From: Rhodovarius crocodyli
GTDB taxonomy: Bacteria; Pseudomonadota; Alphaproteobacteria; Acetobacterales; Acetobacteraceae
Length of the DNA: 53,583 nucleotides
Reading direction: 5' to 3'
NCBI GenBank assembly: GCA_945901085.1
Contig: CAMDJV010000025.1
Coordinates: 1-53,583, forward strand
The position numbers and the translations under genes are program-made. Below, piece by piece: positions 42,787 through 51,980 of this stretch (the first letter of the stretch is position 1; each line of letters starts with the position of its first letter). The notes under the pieces were generated by a model. It was not told the DNA's origin. It made no database searches and saw nothing but the letters and a program-made list of their open reading frames with translations.

Positions 42787-45320
42787 CGCAAGCCGGGCCC
42801 CCGGGCCTGCGCGTCCGGCGCCTCCTGGCCCGTGCGGCCCTGGGCTGGGAGCTGCTTTGGCCCGGCGCCTGGCCGGTGCTCGCGGTGCTGGGGGTTTTCC
42901 TGCTCCTGGCCCTGCTTGGCCTTCCGGCATTCCTGCCCCCCTGGCTGCATAGCCTGGGCCTTTTGGCCTTCGCCGCTTCCCTGGCCCTTGTGCTGCGCCG
43001 CGCCTGGCAGGGCTGGCGCATCCCCGATGCCCAGGCGGCCGAAAGGCGGCTGGAACGCGCCTCCGGCCTCAGCCACCGTCCCCTCTCCGTGATGGCCGAC
43101 CGCCCGGCGGGCAATGACCCCCTGGCCATGGCCATCTGGCAGGCGCATCAGGCCCGCATGGCCGCGCGCATCCGCCAGCTTCGGGTGGGCCTGCCCCGCC
43201 CCGGCCTCGCAGCGCGGGACAAGCGGGCCCTGCGCGCCGGAATGGCGGTGGCCCTTATCGCCGCCTTCGGCATCGCCGGCGATGCCGCGCCCGAGCGGCT
43301 GCGCCGCGCCATTCTGCCTGGCTTCGCCAAGCCTGAACCCGCTGCCGCCCAGCGGATCGAGGCCTGGGTCACCCCCCCCGCCTATACCGGTGCCCCGCCC
43401 ATTTTCCTCTCCGCAAGCGGCGGCCAGGCCACCGTCCCCGCCGGCAGCCGCATGCAGCTCACCCTCTCCGGCCGCCCCGGCACCGCGCCCGAACTCACCG
43501 GCCCCGCCGGCACCATCACCCTGCAAGGCCTCGATGCCAGCAGCTTCGCCGGCGAATTGCCCCTCACCGCGCCCGCCCGCCTCACGCTGCGCCGCGATGG
43601 CGCAGTGCTGGCGGAATGGAGCCTCGCTTTGCAGGCCGATGCGCCGCCGCTGGCCAGCTTCCCCGAGCCCCCCGCCCGGGCGCAGCGCGGCCTCACCCTG
43701 CGCATCCCCTGGCGGGCCGAGGATGATTGGGGCGTGCACAGCCTGCGCTTTGAACTGCGCCTGAGCGCGCGCCCCGAGGCGCCGCCCCTCACCCAGGACA
43801 TCCCGCTCCCCCCCGGCACCCCGCGCCAGGCCCGCGGCATCGCAGCGCCCGATCTCTCCGCCCACCCCTGGGCCGGCCTGCCGGTGCGCCTCAGCCTCAC
43901 CGCGCAGGATGGCGTGGGGCAGGTGGGTGCCTCCGAGCCGGTCGAGATCACCCTGCCCGAGCGCAGCTTCACCCATCCCGTGGCCCAGGCGCTGGTCAGC
44001 ATCCGCCGCGATCTCTCCCTGTCCCCCGAGGCGCGCGACACCGCCCGCCGCGCCCTGGAGCAACTCGCCACCGCCCCCGACGCCTTTGAAAACGACACCA
44101 CAACCGCCCTCGGCCTGCGGGTGGCGCGCAACCGCCTGTTGCAGCGCCGCGCCGGCGCGGTGGAGGAGGCGCAGGAACTGCTCTGGGACATGGCGCTGGC
44201 GCTGGAGGAAGGCCGCGAGGGCCGCACCGCCCGCGCCCTGGCCCAGGCCCGGCAAGCCCTGCGCGAGGCGCTGCAAAATGCTGAACGGCAGAATCAGGAG
44301 CGCGCCAATAACGACCCCGCCCGCCAGCAGGCCGAGCGCCGCATCCAGGACCTGCGCGAGGCGATCCGCCGCCACCTCGAAGCCATGGCCGAGCGCCTGC
44401 AGCGCGAAAACGCCGAAAGCCTGAGCGAATTGCCGCAAAACCGGGCCGATCAGCGCGAGATCAACCGCCGCACCGAGCGCCTGCGCGAGGCCAATCGCGA
44501 AAACCGTATCCCCGACGCCGAGCGCGAATTGGCCGAGCTGGAGGAGATGCTGCGCAACCTCGAGGAGGGCCGCCAGGCCCGCGGCGAAGACCCCGAGCGC
44601 CAGCAGCAGCGCCAACGCGGCCAGCAGCAAATGGGCGTGGTGCAGGATATGCTCCGCCGCCAGGGCGAGATGCTCGACCATGGCCAGCGCCGCATCGAGG
44701 CCGAGGAGGCCCGCCGCAACCAGCTCCGCCGCAGCCAGGGCGCCCAAAATCCGCCCCCCGCCACCCAAGCCGTGCCGCAAACCGCCGATGCCCGCCGCCA
44801 GCGCGCCCTGCGCCGCGCCCTGGGCGAGCTGATGCAGCAATATGGCGACCTGACCGGCGAGGTGCCCCAAGCACTCGGCCGCGCCGACCAGGCGATGCGC
44901 GAGGCGCAGGCGGCGCTATCCGAGGGCGGCGATGCGCGAGACCCGCAAAGCCGCGCCATGCGCCACCTGCAGGAGGGCGGCCGGCAGATGGCCCAGCAAA
45001 TCCAGCGCCAATTCGGCCAACAGCCCGGCCAGGGTGAGGGTGAGGGCGAGCCCGGTGATGCCGATCTGGCCGGCAATACCGAGGAGGGGGCCGAGGGTGA
45101 AGGCGAGGGAAGCGAGATGGGCGAAGGCCGCGACCCCTTGGGCCGCCGCGCCCGAGATGTCTCGGGCAATGCCGATCAGGGCAGCGATACCCGCCTGCCC
45201 GAGGAGGCCGAGCAAATGCGCAGCCGCCGCATCCTCGATGAACTCCGCCGCCGCGGCGCCGAGCGTGAGCGCGCCGCCGAAGAGCTGGACTATATCGAGC
45301 GGCTGCTCAGGCGCTTCTGA
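42783..45320 (+). CDS. DUF4175 (TIGR02302-type) large membrane protein
   Basis: 845 residues from TTG 42783, overlapping lysA by four bases. Two N-terminal transmembrane helices (WPVLAVLGVFLLLALLGLPAFL and LGLLAFAASLALVL), a beta-rich middle, then from about residue 440 a very long Gln/Arg/Glu-rich coiled-coil region (EEAQELLWDMALALEEGREGRTARALAQARQALREALQNAERQNQ). It ends EELDYIERLLRRF. The C-terminal 90 residues before that are Gly/Glu-rich and acidic. This is the alphaproteobacterial DUF4175 family, commonly next to lysA. Envelope function unknown. Confidence 0.88.
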   Translation: MTQAGPPGLRVRRLLARAALGWELLWPGAWPVLAVLGVFLLLALLGLPAFLPPWLHSLGLLAFAASLALVLRRAWQGWRIPDAQAAERRLERASGLSHRPLSVMADRPAGNDPLAMAIWQAHQARMAARIRQLRVGLPRPGLAARDKRALRAGMAVALIAAFGIAGDAAPERLRRAILPGFAKPEPAAAQRIEAWVTPPAYTGAPPIFLSASGGQATVPAGSRMQLTLSGRPGTAPELTGPAGTITLQGLDASSFAGELPLTAPARLTLRRDGAVLAEWSLALQADAPPLASFPEPPARAQRGLTLRIPWRAEDDWGVHSLRFELRLSARPEAPPLTQDIPLPPGTPRQARGIAAPDLSAHPWAGLPVRLSLTAQDGVGQVGASEPVEITLPERSFTHPVAQALVSIRRDLSLSPEARDTARRALEQLATAPDAFENDTTTALGLRVARNRLLQRRAGAVEEAQELLWDMALALEEGREGRTARALAQARQALREALQNAERQNQERANNDPARQQAERRIQDLREAIRRHLEAMAERLQRENAESLSELPQNRADQREINRRTERLREANRENRIPDAERELAELEEMLRNLEEGRQARGEDPERQQQRQRGQQQMGVVQDMLRRQGEMLDHGQRRIEAEEARRNQLRRSQGAQNPPPATQAVPQTADARRQRALRRALGELMQQYGDLTGEVPQALGRADQAMREAQAALSEGGDARDPQSRAMRHLQEGGRQMAQQIQRQFGQQPGQGEGEGEPGDADLAGNTEEGAEGEGEGSEMGEGRDPLGRRARDVSGNADQGSDTRLPEEAEQMRSRRILDELRRRGAERERAAEELDYIERLLRRF

Positions 45321-46136
45321 TCAGATCGTCTCGTCCTGCGCGCTGTTGAAATGCGCCTCGCCATTGCGCCGGGTGCGCTCTTCGCGCCCGGTGTTGCAAT
45401 GATGCTCGCTGAACAGCGCGCTGCCCGGATGGGTGATCTCCATCTTGGCCCGCACCCGGCAGACCAGGCGATTGGTGGCCCCGGCGCTGGCGCCATGCCA
45501 GCGCCGTAGCGCCTCGGCCCAGCCATGCTCCTGGCCCCAGCGGGCCAGCATGCCGCCGGCCCAATCGGCCGAAAGCCTGGCATCAAGCGGCCAGGTCTCA
45601 CCACGGGCATGCAGCCGGGCATTCACCTGCATGCAGCCCGCCATCACATTGCGGCTGCGCGAGGCGGCGCGCAGCAGCGCGGCAGCGGCGTCCGGTGATG
45701 CCGGAAACACCGCCCGGCCGCCAATATTCATCGCATAGGCGTGCATGCCACTTTCCGAGAGCGCGATTGCGCTCAGCAGGCCCGGCGGCAGGCCATGAAT
45801 ATGCTCGGCCCGGCGGGTGGCCTCAAGGCAGGCCGCGCGCGGCGGTCCCTGGAAGATGGTGGATACGGCGAAGCTGCCGCCGCTGGCCACCGGCCGAAAA
45901 TCCTGCGGCCGGTCGGGCAGGCGTGGGGCACGGGCATATTGGTTGTGGCGGCGGGCGCGGGCATGGCGGGTCTGGCTGGGTGCGGCATGAGGGGCCGCCT
46001 TGGCGGCGGCAGGGCGGGCCTGAGGGCGCTCGGCCTGGGCCGGCCGGGCTTGCGCTGAAAATGCCAAGGGCCCGCAGGCCAAAACGGCGGCGAGGGTCAT
46101 CATCGTTATACCGCGATGGGGAGCTGGGGGTTCCAT
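45321..46136 (-). CDS. Lytic transglycosylase-like exported protein
   Basis: About 271 residues. A hydrophobic stretch MMTLAAVLACGPLAFSAQA acts as a signal peptide, followed by an Ala/Pro/Arg linker and, from about residue 110, an SLT-like domain: GLPPGLLSAIALSESG (probable catalytic Glu in SESG), NIGGRAVF and VMAGCMQVNARLHARG, then WAEALRRWHGASAG. Such enzymes cleave peptidoglycan with 1,6-anhydro formation, often for secretion or motility systems; none is nearby. The start is uncertain: ATG 46136, 46103 or 46202. None has a good ribosome-binding site. Confidence 0.72.
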   Translation of the reverse strand: MEPPAPHRGITMMTLAAVLACGPLAFSAQARPAQAERPQARPAAAKAAPHAAPSQTRHARARRHNQYARAPRLPDRPQDFRPVASGGSFAVSTIFQGPPRAACLEATRRAEHIHGLPPGLLSAIALSESGMHAYAMNIGGRAVFPASPDAAAALLRAASRSRNVMAGCMQVNARLHARGETWPLDARLSADWAGGMLARWGQEHGWAEALRRWHGASAGATNRLVCRVRAKMEITHPGSALFSEHHCNTGREERTRRNGEAHFNSAQDETI

Positions 46137-46311
46137 CACGCGCGGAGGGAGGGCCGGGTGGCGCAGACCTTGGGGGGGCCACGGAGCAATCTCGGTCTTC
46201 ATGAAACATTAAGTAGCATGGCGTGAAGATGCAGGGCAAGCCTTGCCCCTCCGGGCCCCTACCCGCCGCCTTTCGGGCGGTGCATTCTGCTGGCGGAAAC
46301 GGGAGATGAGC

Positions 46312-47289
46312 ATGCTTGGCTCCAGGCGCAATCTGCTGCTATCCGCCGCCGCTGCCCTGCTGCCGGGGGCAATAGCAAAGGGGGCGGCCGAGGCGGTGGT
46401 GACGCTTGTCGTGCCCTTTTCCGCCGGCGGTTCGGCTGATCTCTCGGCGCGTGCCCTGGCGGCGCATTTGCCCGCGCTGCTGCCGGGCCGTACCGGGATT
46501 GTGGTGGAACACCGCGCCGGCGCCTCGGGCGCTGTCGGCACCGCCTCGGTGGCGCGCGCGGCGCCTGATGGGCAAACCCTGCTGCTGGCACGGGTTGGCT
46601 CTTCGGCCATTCTGCCGGCCACCGATGGCCGCACCCCCTTCGCCTGGGATGATTTCACCTTCCTCGGCCTGCTCGAGCAAAGCGCCTATGCCATCGCCGT
46701 GCGCGCCGAGGCGCCATGGGCCGATCTGGCCGCGCTGGTGGCAGCGCTGCGCGATGCGCCCGGACAAATGCGCTTCGCCACCTCCGGCCCCGCCACCATT
46801 CTCGATCTGGGCGTGCGGCAATTGTTCATCGCCGCCGGGCTGGGGTTGGATGCCGCAACCGCCCTGGTGCTGCGTGGCGGGGGTGAGGCGGTGCAGGCGC
46901 TGCTGGCCGGGCAGGTGCAGTTCATCGGCAATAACCTGCCCGATCTGGCGCTAGGGCTGCGCGATGGCAGCCTGCGCGCCCTGGCCGTCTCCGGCCCCGT
47001 GCGGCTGGCGGAGTTCCCCGCGGTGCCGACCATGACCGAGGCGGGTTTTCCCGCCCTGGAGGGGTTGACCGGCTGGAGCGCCCTGGCCGGCCCGCCCGGC
47101 ATGGCGCCGAAATTGGTGGCGCGCTGGGCGCAGGCCCTGGCCGCGCTGCGCCATAACCCGGCCTGGCTGGCCGAGGTGGAGCGCCAAGGCAGCCTGCCGC
47201 GCCTGCTGCCGCCTGATGAGACCCGAGACTATATTGGCGGCCAAGTGGCACTTTATCGTGAATTGGCGCGGCAATTGGGGCTGCAATGA
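46312..47289 (+). CDS. Bug family (TTT) periplasmic substrate-binding protein
   Basis: 325 residues from ATG 46312, preceded by GGGAGA at suitable spacing (ATG 46306 is too close to it). Signal peptide MLGSRRNLLLSAAAALLPGAIAKGAAEA, then the signature VVTLVVPFSAGGSADLSARALAAHLP and IVVEHRAGASGAVGTASVARAAPDG. It continues with typical GFPALEGLTGWSALAGPPGMAPKLVARWAQAL. Orphan receptor; divergent from the transglycosylase-like gene. Confidence 0.88.
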   Translation: MLGSRRNLLLSAAAALLPGAIAKGAAEAVVTLVVPFSAGGSADLSARALAAHLPALLPGRTGIVVEHRAGASGAVGTASVARAAPDGQTLLLARVGSSAILPATDGRTPFAWDDFTFLGLLEQSAYAIAVRAEAPWADLAALVAALRDAPGQMRFATSGPATILDLGVRQLFIAAGLGLDAATALVLRGGGEAVQALLAGQVQFIGNNLPDLALGLRDGSLRALAVSGPVRLAEFPAVPTMTEAGFPALEGLTGWSALAGPPGMAPKLVARWAQALAALRHNPAWLAEVERQGSLPRLLPPDETRDYIGGQVALYRELARQLGLQ

Positions 47290-47332
47290 GTTTTTTGACG
47301 CGGACATAAAGGCCGGCGTTTCAGCCCCAGGC

Positions 47333-47362
47333 TTGACAGAAATCGGCAAATAATCCTATATC
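47333..47362 (+). promoter_or_regulatory. Near-consensus sigma-70-type promoter with no gene downstream
   Basis: TTGACA (47333-47338) and TATATC (47357-47362) are separated by 18 bases in an AT-rich patch of the 225-base gap between the Bug gene and the convergent solute-binding protein gene. Transcription rightwards would enter a gap with no open reading frame of note and then run antisense to the solute-binding protein gene. Could drive a small RNA or be chance. Confidence 0.35.
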
Positions 47363-47487
47363 ATCAGCCAAGTGCCGCGCTGTTTTGACAACCGCATCCG
47401 CCCCCCACCACCGCCACCCCACCTGCGGGGCAATTTGTCCGAATACCACCATTTTGCGCGCAACCCAGCCCGGCCGCAGATAAACGC

Positions 47488-47520
47488 AATAAAAACAGCC
47501 GGCTGAAAAACCCCTCAGCC
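47488..47520 (-). terminator. Probable intrinsic terminator of the family-5 solute-binding protein gene
   Basis: On the minus strand GGCTGA (47520-47515, spanning the stop codon) pairs with TCAGCC (47506-47501), followed by GGCTG and TTTTTATT (47495-47488). A hairpin followed by a T-rich tract immediately after the stop fits Rho-independent termination. Confidence 0.55.
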
Positions 47521-49011
47521 GCGCAACCGCAGCCCCTGCACCCGGATCAAGCCATCGGGAATAAGCCGCAACCCCTCCAGCGCCGGCCGCAGGGCGAAGA
47601 AGGTCTTGGGGTGCCACAAATAGATGTAAGGCCGGTCCCGCAGCAGAACCGTCATGGCGCGCTCATAGGCAGCAAGCCGGGTCGCCGGGTCAGTGCTGGT
47701 GCGGCCCTGGCGCAGCGCCGCATCCGCCTCGGCCGAGCAATACCGCCCGCCATTGAGGCTCTCGCCACAGGCATTGAAGCTCCAGAGATTCTGGTCAGCA
47801 TCGGTGCGGCCGGACCATTGGATGATCAGCGCCTCAAAATCACCCATGGTCCATTGCCGCAGCAGCGTCGCGGTCTCCAGCACCACAATCTCAATGGTGA
47901 TACCCGCCTCGGCCGCCATGGCCTGAATCACCTCCGCCGCCTGAGTGTAATCCGAGGTGCCGGGCACCGAGAGCCGTATCCGCACCCGCTCCAGCCCCGC
48001 CTCACGCAGCAGCGCCCGGGCCCGGGCCAGATCCCGCGGCGGCGTGACGATGCTGGCGATATGATGCGGGTGCCCAGGCGGCGTGGATTGGTTGGCCGGG
48101 CTGAAGCGGCCCTCAAAGGCCACCCGGTTCAGCACCTCACGGTCAATCGCCGCCTCCAGCGCCGCACGCACCCGCCCATCACGGCCGAGCGGCGTATTGG
48201 CCCGTTCGCCATTGGCCATATTGATGGCGATATAGAACGCCGCCAGCGAAGGCCCCTCCACCACCCGCACCCGCCGATCGGCGGCGAGGGTATCAAGATC
48301 GGAGGTGCTGACCCGCTCGATCACCTCCAGCGCGCCCGCGCGCAGGTTGGAAGCGCGCACCGTGGTATCGGGTATCGGCCGATAGACCACCCGCTCGAAG
48401 TGAATATTGCTCCGGTCCCAGTAATCGGCGAAGCGCTCCAGCTCGATGCGATCCTGCGCCACCCGCCGCGTCAGCCTAAACGGCCCGGCACAGGCCGGCG
48501 CGGCCTGCGATTCCATCGGCGTGCGGGGTGAAACCAGCATCCCCGCCCGGTCACTCAGTGCCGCCAGCAGCGGCGCAAAGGGCTCCGAGAGGCGTATGCG
48601 CAGCGCCATCGGCCCCGCCACCTCCACCGCGCTCACCGGCCCCAACTCACCGCGGCGGGTGGAACCGGGTGCGGTCAGGTGCCGGTTCAGCCCGGCCATG
48701 GCGGAGGCGGCGTCCAGCGCCTCGCCATCATGAAAGCGCACCCCGGCGCGCAGGTTCAGCAGCAGCGCCCGGCCATCCTCCTGCCACTCCCATGCGGTGG
48801 CGAGTTGGGGAATGAGTTGCCCCCGCTCATCCACATCCAACAGCTTGTCGCACATCGCCGCAAAAACCTGCCGGGCGGCCACGCTGCGCGAGAGGCTGGG
48901 GTCGAGCACATCGGGGTCCGAGGCGATGCCGATGCGCAATGTCTGCGCCGCCGCCGGCAGCGCAAGAATGAGGCAGAGCAGGGCCGCGGACGGCAGGCGA
49001 AATGATCTCAT
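47515..49011 (-). CDS. ABC transporter substrate-binding protein, family 5 (peptide/nickel type)
   Basis: 498 residues from ATG 49011. Signal peptide MRSFRLPSAALLCLILALPAAAQ, then TLRIGIASDPDVLDPSLSRS, the usual start of SBP_bac_5 proteins. Further signatures are LATAWEWQEDGRALLLNLRAGVRFHDGEALDAAS and CAGPFRLTRRVAQDRIELERFADYWD, and in the C-terminal lobe VRAALEAAIDREVLNRVAF. It binds peptides, opines, nickel or similar ligands in the periplasm. No permease or ATPase genes are adjacent, so it is an orphan in this window. Confidence 0.9.
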   Translation of the reverse strand: MRSFRLPSAALLCLILALPAAAQTLRIGIASDPDVLDPSLSRSVAARQVFAAMCDKLLDVDERGQLIPQLATAWEWQEDGRALLLNLRAGVRFHDGEALDAASAMAGLNRHLTAPGSTRRGELGPVSAVEVAGPMALRIRLSEPFAPLLAALSDRAGMLVSPRTPMESQAAPACAGPFRLTRRVAQDRIELERFADYWDRSNIHFERVVYRPIPDTTVRASNLRAGALEVIERVSTSDLDTLAADRRVRVVEGPSLAAFYIAINMANGERANTPLGRDGRVRAALEAAIDREVLNRVAFEGRFSPANQSTPPGHPHHIASIVTPPRDLARARALLREAGLERVRIRLSVPGTSDYTQAAEVIQAMAAEAGITIEIVVLETATLLRQWTMGDFEALIIQWSGRTDADQNLWSFNACGESLNGGRYCSAEADAALRQGRTSTDPATRLAAYERAMTVLLRDRPYIYLWHPKTFFALRPALEGLRLIPDGLIRVQGLRLRG

Positions 49012-49124
49012 CCGCTTAGCCTGCCGCAAAGATTGCGAAGAAGCCATGGCCCCCAGCTTTCTCCCAGCCCTCGCCCGCAGGAAGGCGCCGCCCGCGTCAG
49101 GAATTCACCCTGAACGCCTCCCAG

Positions 49125-49202
49125 ATGGCCGCACCCCACCGCCTCATGGTGGTGGGCGGCGGCGCTGTCGGGCTGGTCTCCAACCGGGCGGACCCGGGGT
49201 GA
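49125..49202 (+). pseudogene. Possible remnant of a FAD/NAD-binding oxidoreductase N-terminus
   Basis: In the 209-base gap between the solute-binding protein gene and the HIT gene, a short frame reads MAAPHRLMVVGGGAVGLVSN then stops. The VVGGGAVGL stretch is the dinucleotide-binding GxGxxG start of flavoprotein oxidoreductases, and a second frame just after reads PGVTLH, like the next strand of such folds. Only about 25 codons survive. Could be chance in GC-rich DNA. Confidence 0.25.
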
Positions 49203-49220
49203 CGCTGCATTGAGCCGGGC

Positions 49221-49595
49221 TCAGCCCCGCTTGAGCATGGGACCCAGCGGCCGGCCGCCAAAGACATGGACGTGGAAATGCGGCACTTCCTGCCCCGCAT
49301 CGAGGCCCATATTGGACAGGATGCGGTAGCCGCTGGCCTCCAGCGGCCGGCCCACCTCACCCACCGCCCGCCAGAAGCCGGCAATGGCCTCGGCGCTGGC
49401 GCCGGCGTGGAAATCCGCCGCCGAAACCCATTCGCCCTTGGGTATCACCAGGATATGGCTGGGTGAGAGCGGGTTGATATCGTGGAAGGCCAACGCGTGC
49501 TCAGTCTCCAGCACCCGCTTGCAGGGGATTTCACCGCGCAGGATGCGGGCGAAGATGTTGTTGCTGTCATAGGGAGGCAGCCCGGTCACGCTCAT
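49221..49595 (-). CDS. HIT family protein (histidine triad nucleotide-binding)
   Basis: 124 residues from ATG 49595. The triad HFHVHVFGG places His106, His108 and His110, preceded by NNIFARILRGEIPCKRVLE and the SHILVIPK strand. It is the HINT-type purine nucleoside phosphoramidase family. It follows hisF and hisE on the same strand, 13 bases after hisE, a common alphaproteobacterial order. A 13-base inverted repeat (TGAGCCGGGCTCA, 49211-49223) covers its stop codon. Confidence 0.93.
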   Translation of the reverse strand: MSVTGLPPYDSNNIFARILRGEIPCKRVLETEHALAFHDINPLSPSHILVIPKGEWVSAADFHAGASAEAIAGFWRAVGEVGRPLEASGYRILSNMGLDAGQEVPHFHVHVFGGRPLGPMLKRG

Positions 49596-49608
49596 GCTCG
49601 CTTGGTCC

Positions 49609-50211
49609 TCAGGGCAGTTTGCGGGTCTTGGCCAGGCGCGTGATGGTTTTCGGCCGCGCGGCCTTTTCGGCGATGCCGGAAATGCCCTCGCGCCGGCAAA
49701 GCTCGCGCCACACGTCATCGGGCGCCACGGAGGCATCCACCCAGAGCACCAGCAGGTGATAAAGTAGGTCGGCACTCTCGCTGATCGTGGCTTCGCGGTT
49801 GCGCGCCACCGCCTCGATCACCAGTTCCACCGCCTCTTCGCCCAGCTTCTGCGCCACTTTCTGCGTGCCGCGTGCCAGCAGGCGGGCGGAATGCGAGGTG
49901 GCGGCATCGCCCATCACCCTCCGCTGCTCGATCACGCCCCATAGCCGTTCCAGCACCCCGGCGGCGGCGCTGTCATGGGCGGGTTTGAGCAAGCGCTTTT
50001 CGATCTGCCGCACCGCCTTGGCGAGTTTGACCGGCTTGGCGATGGGCGCTGCCGCCAGAACCTTGATGACGGTGGCGCTGGCCTTCGGGCTTTTCGCCTT
50101 TGCCACCTTATTCTTGGCCGGGGCCTCAACCACCGCTGGCAGCGCGTGGGTGACCACCGCCTTGGGGCGCTTGGCCTTCTCGACTTTTTTCTTTGCGGGC
50201 TTGGCCATCAC
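49609..50211 (-). CDS. hisE: Phosphoribosyl-ATP pyrophosphatase with Lys/Ala-rich N-terminal extension
   Basis: 200 residues. The HisE domain covers about residues 85-185: [45 protein letters not shown] and [28 protein letters not shown], with the usual Glu/Asp metal ligands. It converts phosphoribosyl-ATP to phosphoribosyl-AMP in histidine synthesis. The first ~80 residues are a Lys/Ala/Pro-rich extension ([53 protein letters not shown]) not found in ordinary ~105-residue HisE. Start is GTG 50211 or ATG 50208, overlapping the hisF stop. Confidence 0.9.
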   Translation of the reverse strand: MMAKPAKKKVEKAKRPKAVVTHALPAVVEAPAKNKVAKAKSPKASATVIKVLAAAPIAKPVKLAKAVRQIEKRLLKPAHDSAAAGVLERLWGVIEQRRVMGDAATSHSARLLARGTQKVAQKLGEEAVELVIEAVARNREATISESADLLYHLLVLWVDASVAPDDVWRELCRREGISGIAEKAARPKTITRLAKTRKLP

Positions 50212-50990
50212 GCGGCCTCCATCATGGGTGCTTCGGCCGGGCGCACCGGCCAGCCAGCGGCGGCCAGTGCTGCCTTGGCCTGGGCAATACGAAAAATACC
50301 GTCATGGAATACGCTGGCGGCGAGCAGGCCAGAGGCGCCGGCAGCGGCCCCCTCGGCGAAGTGGTCCAGGCTGCCCACGCCGCCGCTGGCCACCAGCGGC
50401 AGCCGCACCCGGGCGCGCACGGCGCGCAGCAGGCCCAGGTCAAAGCCCTGTTTCGTGCCGTCGCGGTCCATCGAGGTCAGCAGCAATTCGCCCGCACCGC
50501 CCTCGGCCATGCGTGCTGCCCATTCCACCGCGTCAATGCCGGTGCCGCGGCGGCCGCCATGGGTGAAGACCTCCCATCGGCCGGGCGAGACTTGCTTGGC
50601 GTCAATCGCCACCACGATGCATTGGCTGCCAAAAGCCTGGGCCGCGCGGGCCACCAATTCGGGCTCGGCCACGGCGGCGGAATTGATGCTGGCCTTATCG
50701 GCCCCGGCCAGCAGCAGCTTGCGGATATCCTCCACGCTGCGCACGCCACCACCCACCGTCAGCGGAATGAACAGCCTGGCTGCGGTGCGCGCCACGACAT
50801 CGAGCATGGTGTCGCGGTTTTCATGGGTGGCGCCAATATCGAGGAAGGTGAGTTCATCGGCGCCCTGGGCGCCATAGGCGGAGGCCTGCTCCACCGGGTC
50901 CCCAGCATCGCGCAGGGCGACGAAATTGACGCCTTTGACGACGCGGCCTTCCTTCACGTCCAGGCATGGAATTACACGAAGCGTAAGCAC
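50208..50990 (-). CDS. hisF: Imidazole glycerol phosphate synthase cyclase subunit
   Basis: 260 residues from GTG 50990, giving the standard N-terminus [24 protein letters not shown]; the frame stays open 15 codons upstream. Catalytic Asp11 (CLDV) and the second Asp in TSMDRDGT are present, as are [18 protein letters not shown] and [11 protein letters not shown] of the (beta/alpha)8 barrel. It makes imidazole glycerol phosphate and AICAR with HisH. It is the first of hisF-hisE-HIT here; hisH and hisA are not in the window, as the next gene upstream is divergent. Confidence 0.95.
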   Translation of the reverse strand: MLTLRVIPCLDVKEGRVVKGVNFVALRDAGDPVEQASAYGAQGADELTFLDIGATHENRDTMLDVVARTAARLFIPLTVGGGVRSVEDIRKLLLAGADKASINSAAVAEPELVARAAQAFGSQCIVVAIDAKQVSPGRWEVFTHGGRRGTGIDAVEWAARMAEGGAGELLLTSMDRDGTKQGFDLGLLRAVRARVRLPLVASGGVGSLDHFAEGAAAGASGLLAASVFHDGIFRIAQAKAALAAAGWPVRPAEAPMMEAA

Positions 50991-51128
50991 CAGCAGATGA
51001 CCTTGCAAATTGTCGAGTTTTGGCCGCGCTTGCAACGGCAGAGTTTCGATGCGCTGCGCTTAGCGTCGGGTCAAGGTGTTTTGCACGTGGTTCTGGCGCG
51101 GCGCGCGTGAATTTGGCAATGACCATGC

Positions 51129-51848
51129 ATGATCGGCGATGAGACGGAGACAGTTCTGTTGCGCCCCCGGGCTTTTCTGCCCGAGGTGGCCTGTTTGGTG
51201 CTGTGGCGGCGCTCGGCCAGGGCGCGTCGGGTCTCGCTGAAAATCTCCCCGCGAGATGCCGCGGTGATTGTGACGCTGCCGATGCGCGCCCATCGGCGTT
51301 TGGGCATGGCGCTGCTGGCTGAGCATGCCGCCTGGGTCACCGAACGCCTGGGCGCGATTGAGGCGCCGGTGGTGTTGGAGCCCGGGGGGGCGGTGCCCAT
51401 TGGCGATGTGCCACATGTTATTGTCCATGACCCTGAGTGCCGCGGGGGAGGGATCATCGCGCCGGGGCGGGTGGTGGTGGGTGGCGGGCTGGAATTTCTG
51501 CCCCGCCGGGTGATGGATTGCCTGCGCGCCGAGGCGGCGCGGCGCATTGGCCTTGTGCTGCCGGTGCATGCCGAGGCGCTGGGGGTGCGGCCGCGCGCGC
51601 TGCGGCTGAAGGATACCCAGACCCGCTGGGGAAGCTGCGCCCCGGATGGCACCATCGCTTTCTCCTGGCGGCTGGTGATGGCGCCGGATTGGGTGCTGGA
51701 TTACGTGGTGGCGCATGAGGTGGCGCATTTGCGCGAACTCAACCACTCGCCGCGCTTTTGGGCGCTGGTGGAGAGCCGCACCCCGCATCGGGATGCGGCC
51801 AGTTTGTGGCTAAAGGCGAATGCCGGGCGGTTGATGCGGATCGGTTAG
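51129..51848 (+). CDS. YgjP-like zinc metallopeptidase (M48 family)
   Basis: 239 residues. The zinc motif HEVAHLRELNHSPRFW lies near residue 200, preceded by the family hallmark DTQTRWGSCAPDGTIAFSWRLVMAP and the N-terminal RRSARARRVSLKISPRDAAVIVTLP. This is the YgjP/DUF45 (WLM-like) group of HExxH proteins with uncertain substrates. Divergent from hisF across 138 bases. Its TAG stop forms the first bases of repeat copy 4. Confidence 0.88.
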   Translation: MIGDETETVLLRPRAFLPEVACLVLWRRSARARRVSLKISPRDAAVIVTLPMRAHRRLGMALLAEHAAWVTERLGAIEAPVVLEPGGAVPIGDVPHVIVHDPECRGGGIIAPGRVVVGGGLEFLPRRVMDCLRAEAARRIGLVLPVHAEALGVRPRALRLKDTQTRWGSCAPDGTIAFSWRLVMAPDWVLDYVVAHEVAHLRELNHSPRFWALVESRTPHRDAASLWLKANAGRLMRIG

Positions 51849-51912
51849 CGGGCTGCTGCGTAACGAAGGCGGGGGACGATAAGATCGAGGGGCTTTGCCC
51901 CTCGGTCCTTCT
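51846..51912. repeat. Dispersed quasi-palindromic intergenic repeat, copy 4
   Basis: Starts TAGCGGGCTGCTGCGTAACG at the stop codon of the metallopeptidase gene and continues to AAGATCGAGGGGCTTTGCCC. CGAGGGGC (51886-51893) pairs perfectly with GCCCCTCG (51897-51904), followed by GTCCTTCTTTTA, so here it could act as a terminator. The rest of the gap to 51980 holds nothing recognised. Confidence 0.65.
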
Positions 51913-51980
51913 TTTACCAACACCTGGCTTTGATCGTGTGATGTCGGCTACACGCGGCGCAACGCATTTGGACCATTGCC

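Noticed and set aside
42735-44870. 711-codon open frame on the minus strand opposite DUF4175
   Set aside because: Low-complexity Gly/Ala/Leu translation mirroring the coiled-coil codons of the real gene.
47290-47514. tRNA or other structured RNA gene in the gap
   Set aside because: No cloverleaf pairing or T-loop sequence could be found by eye.
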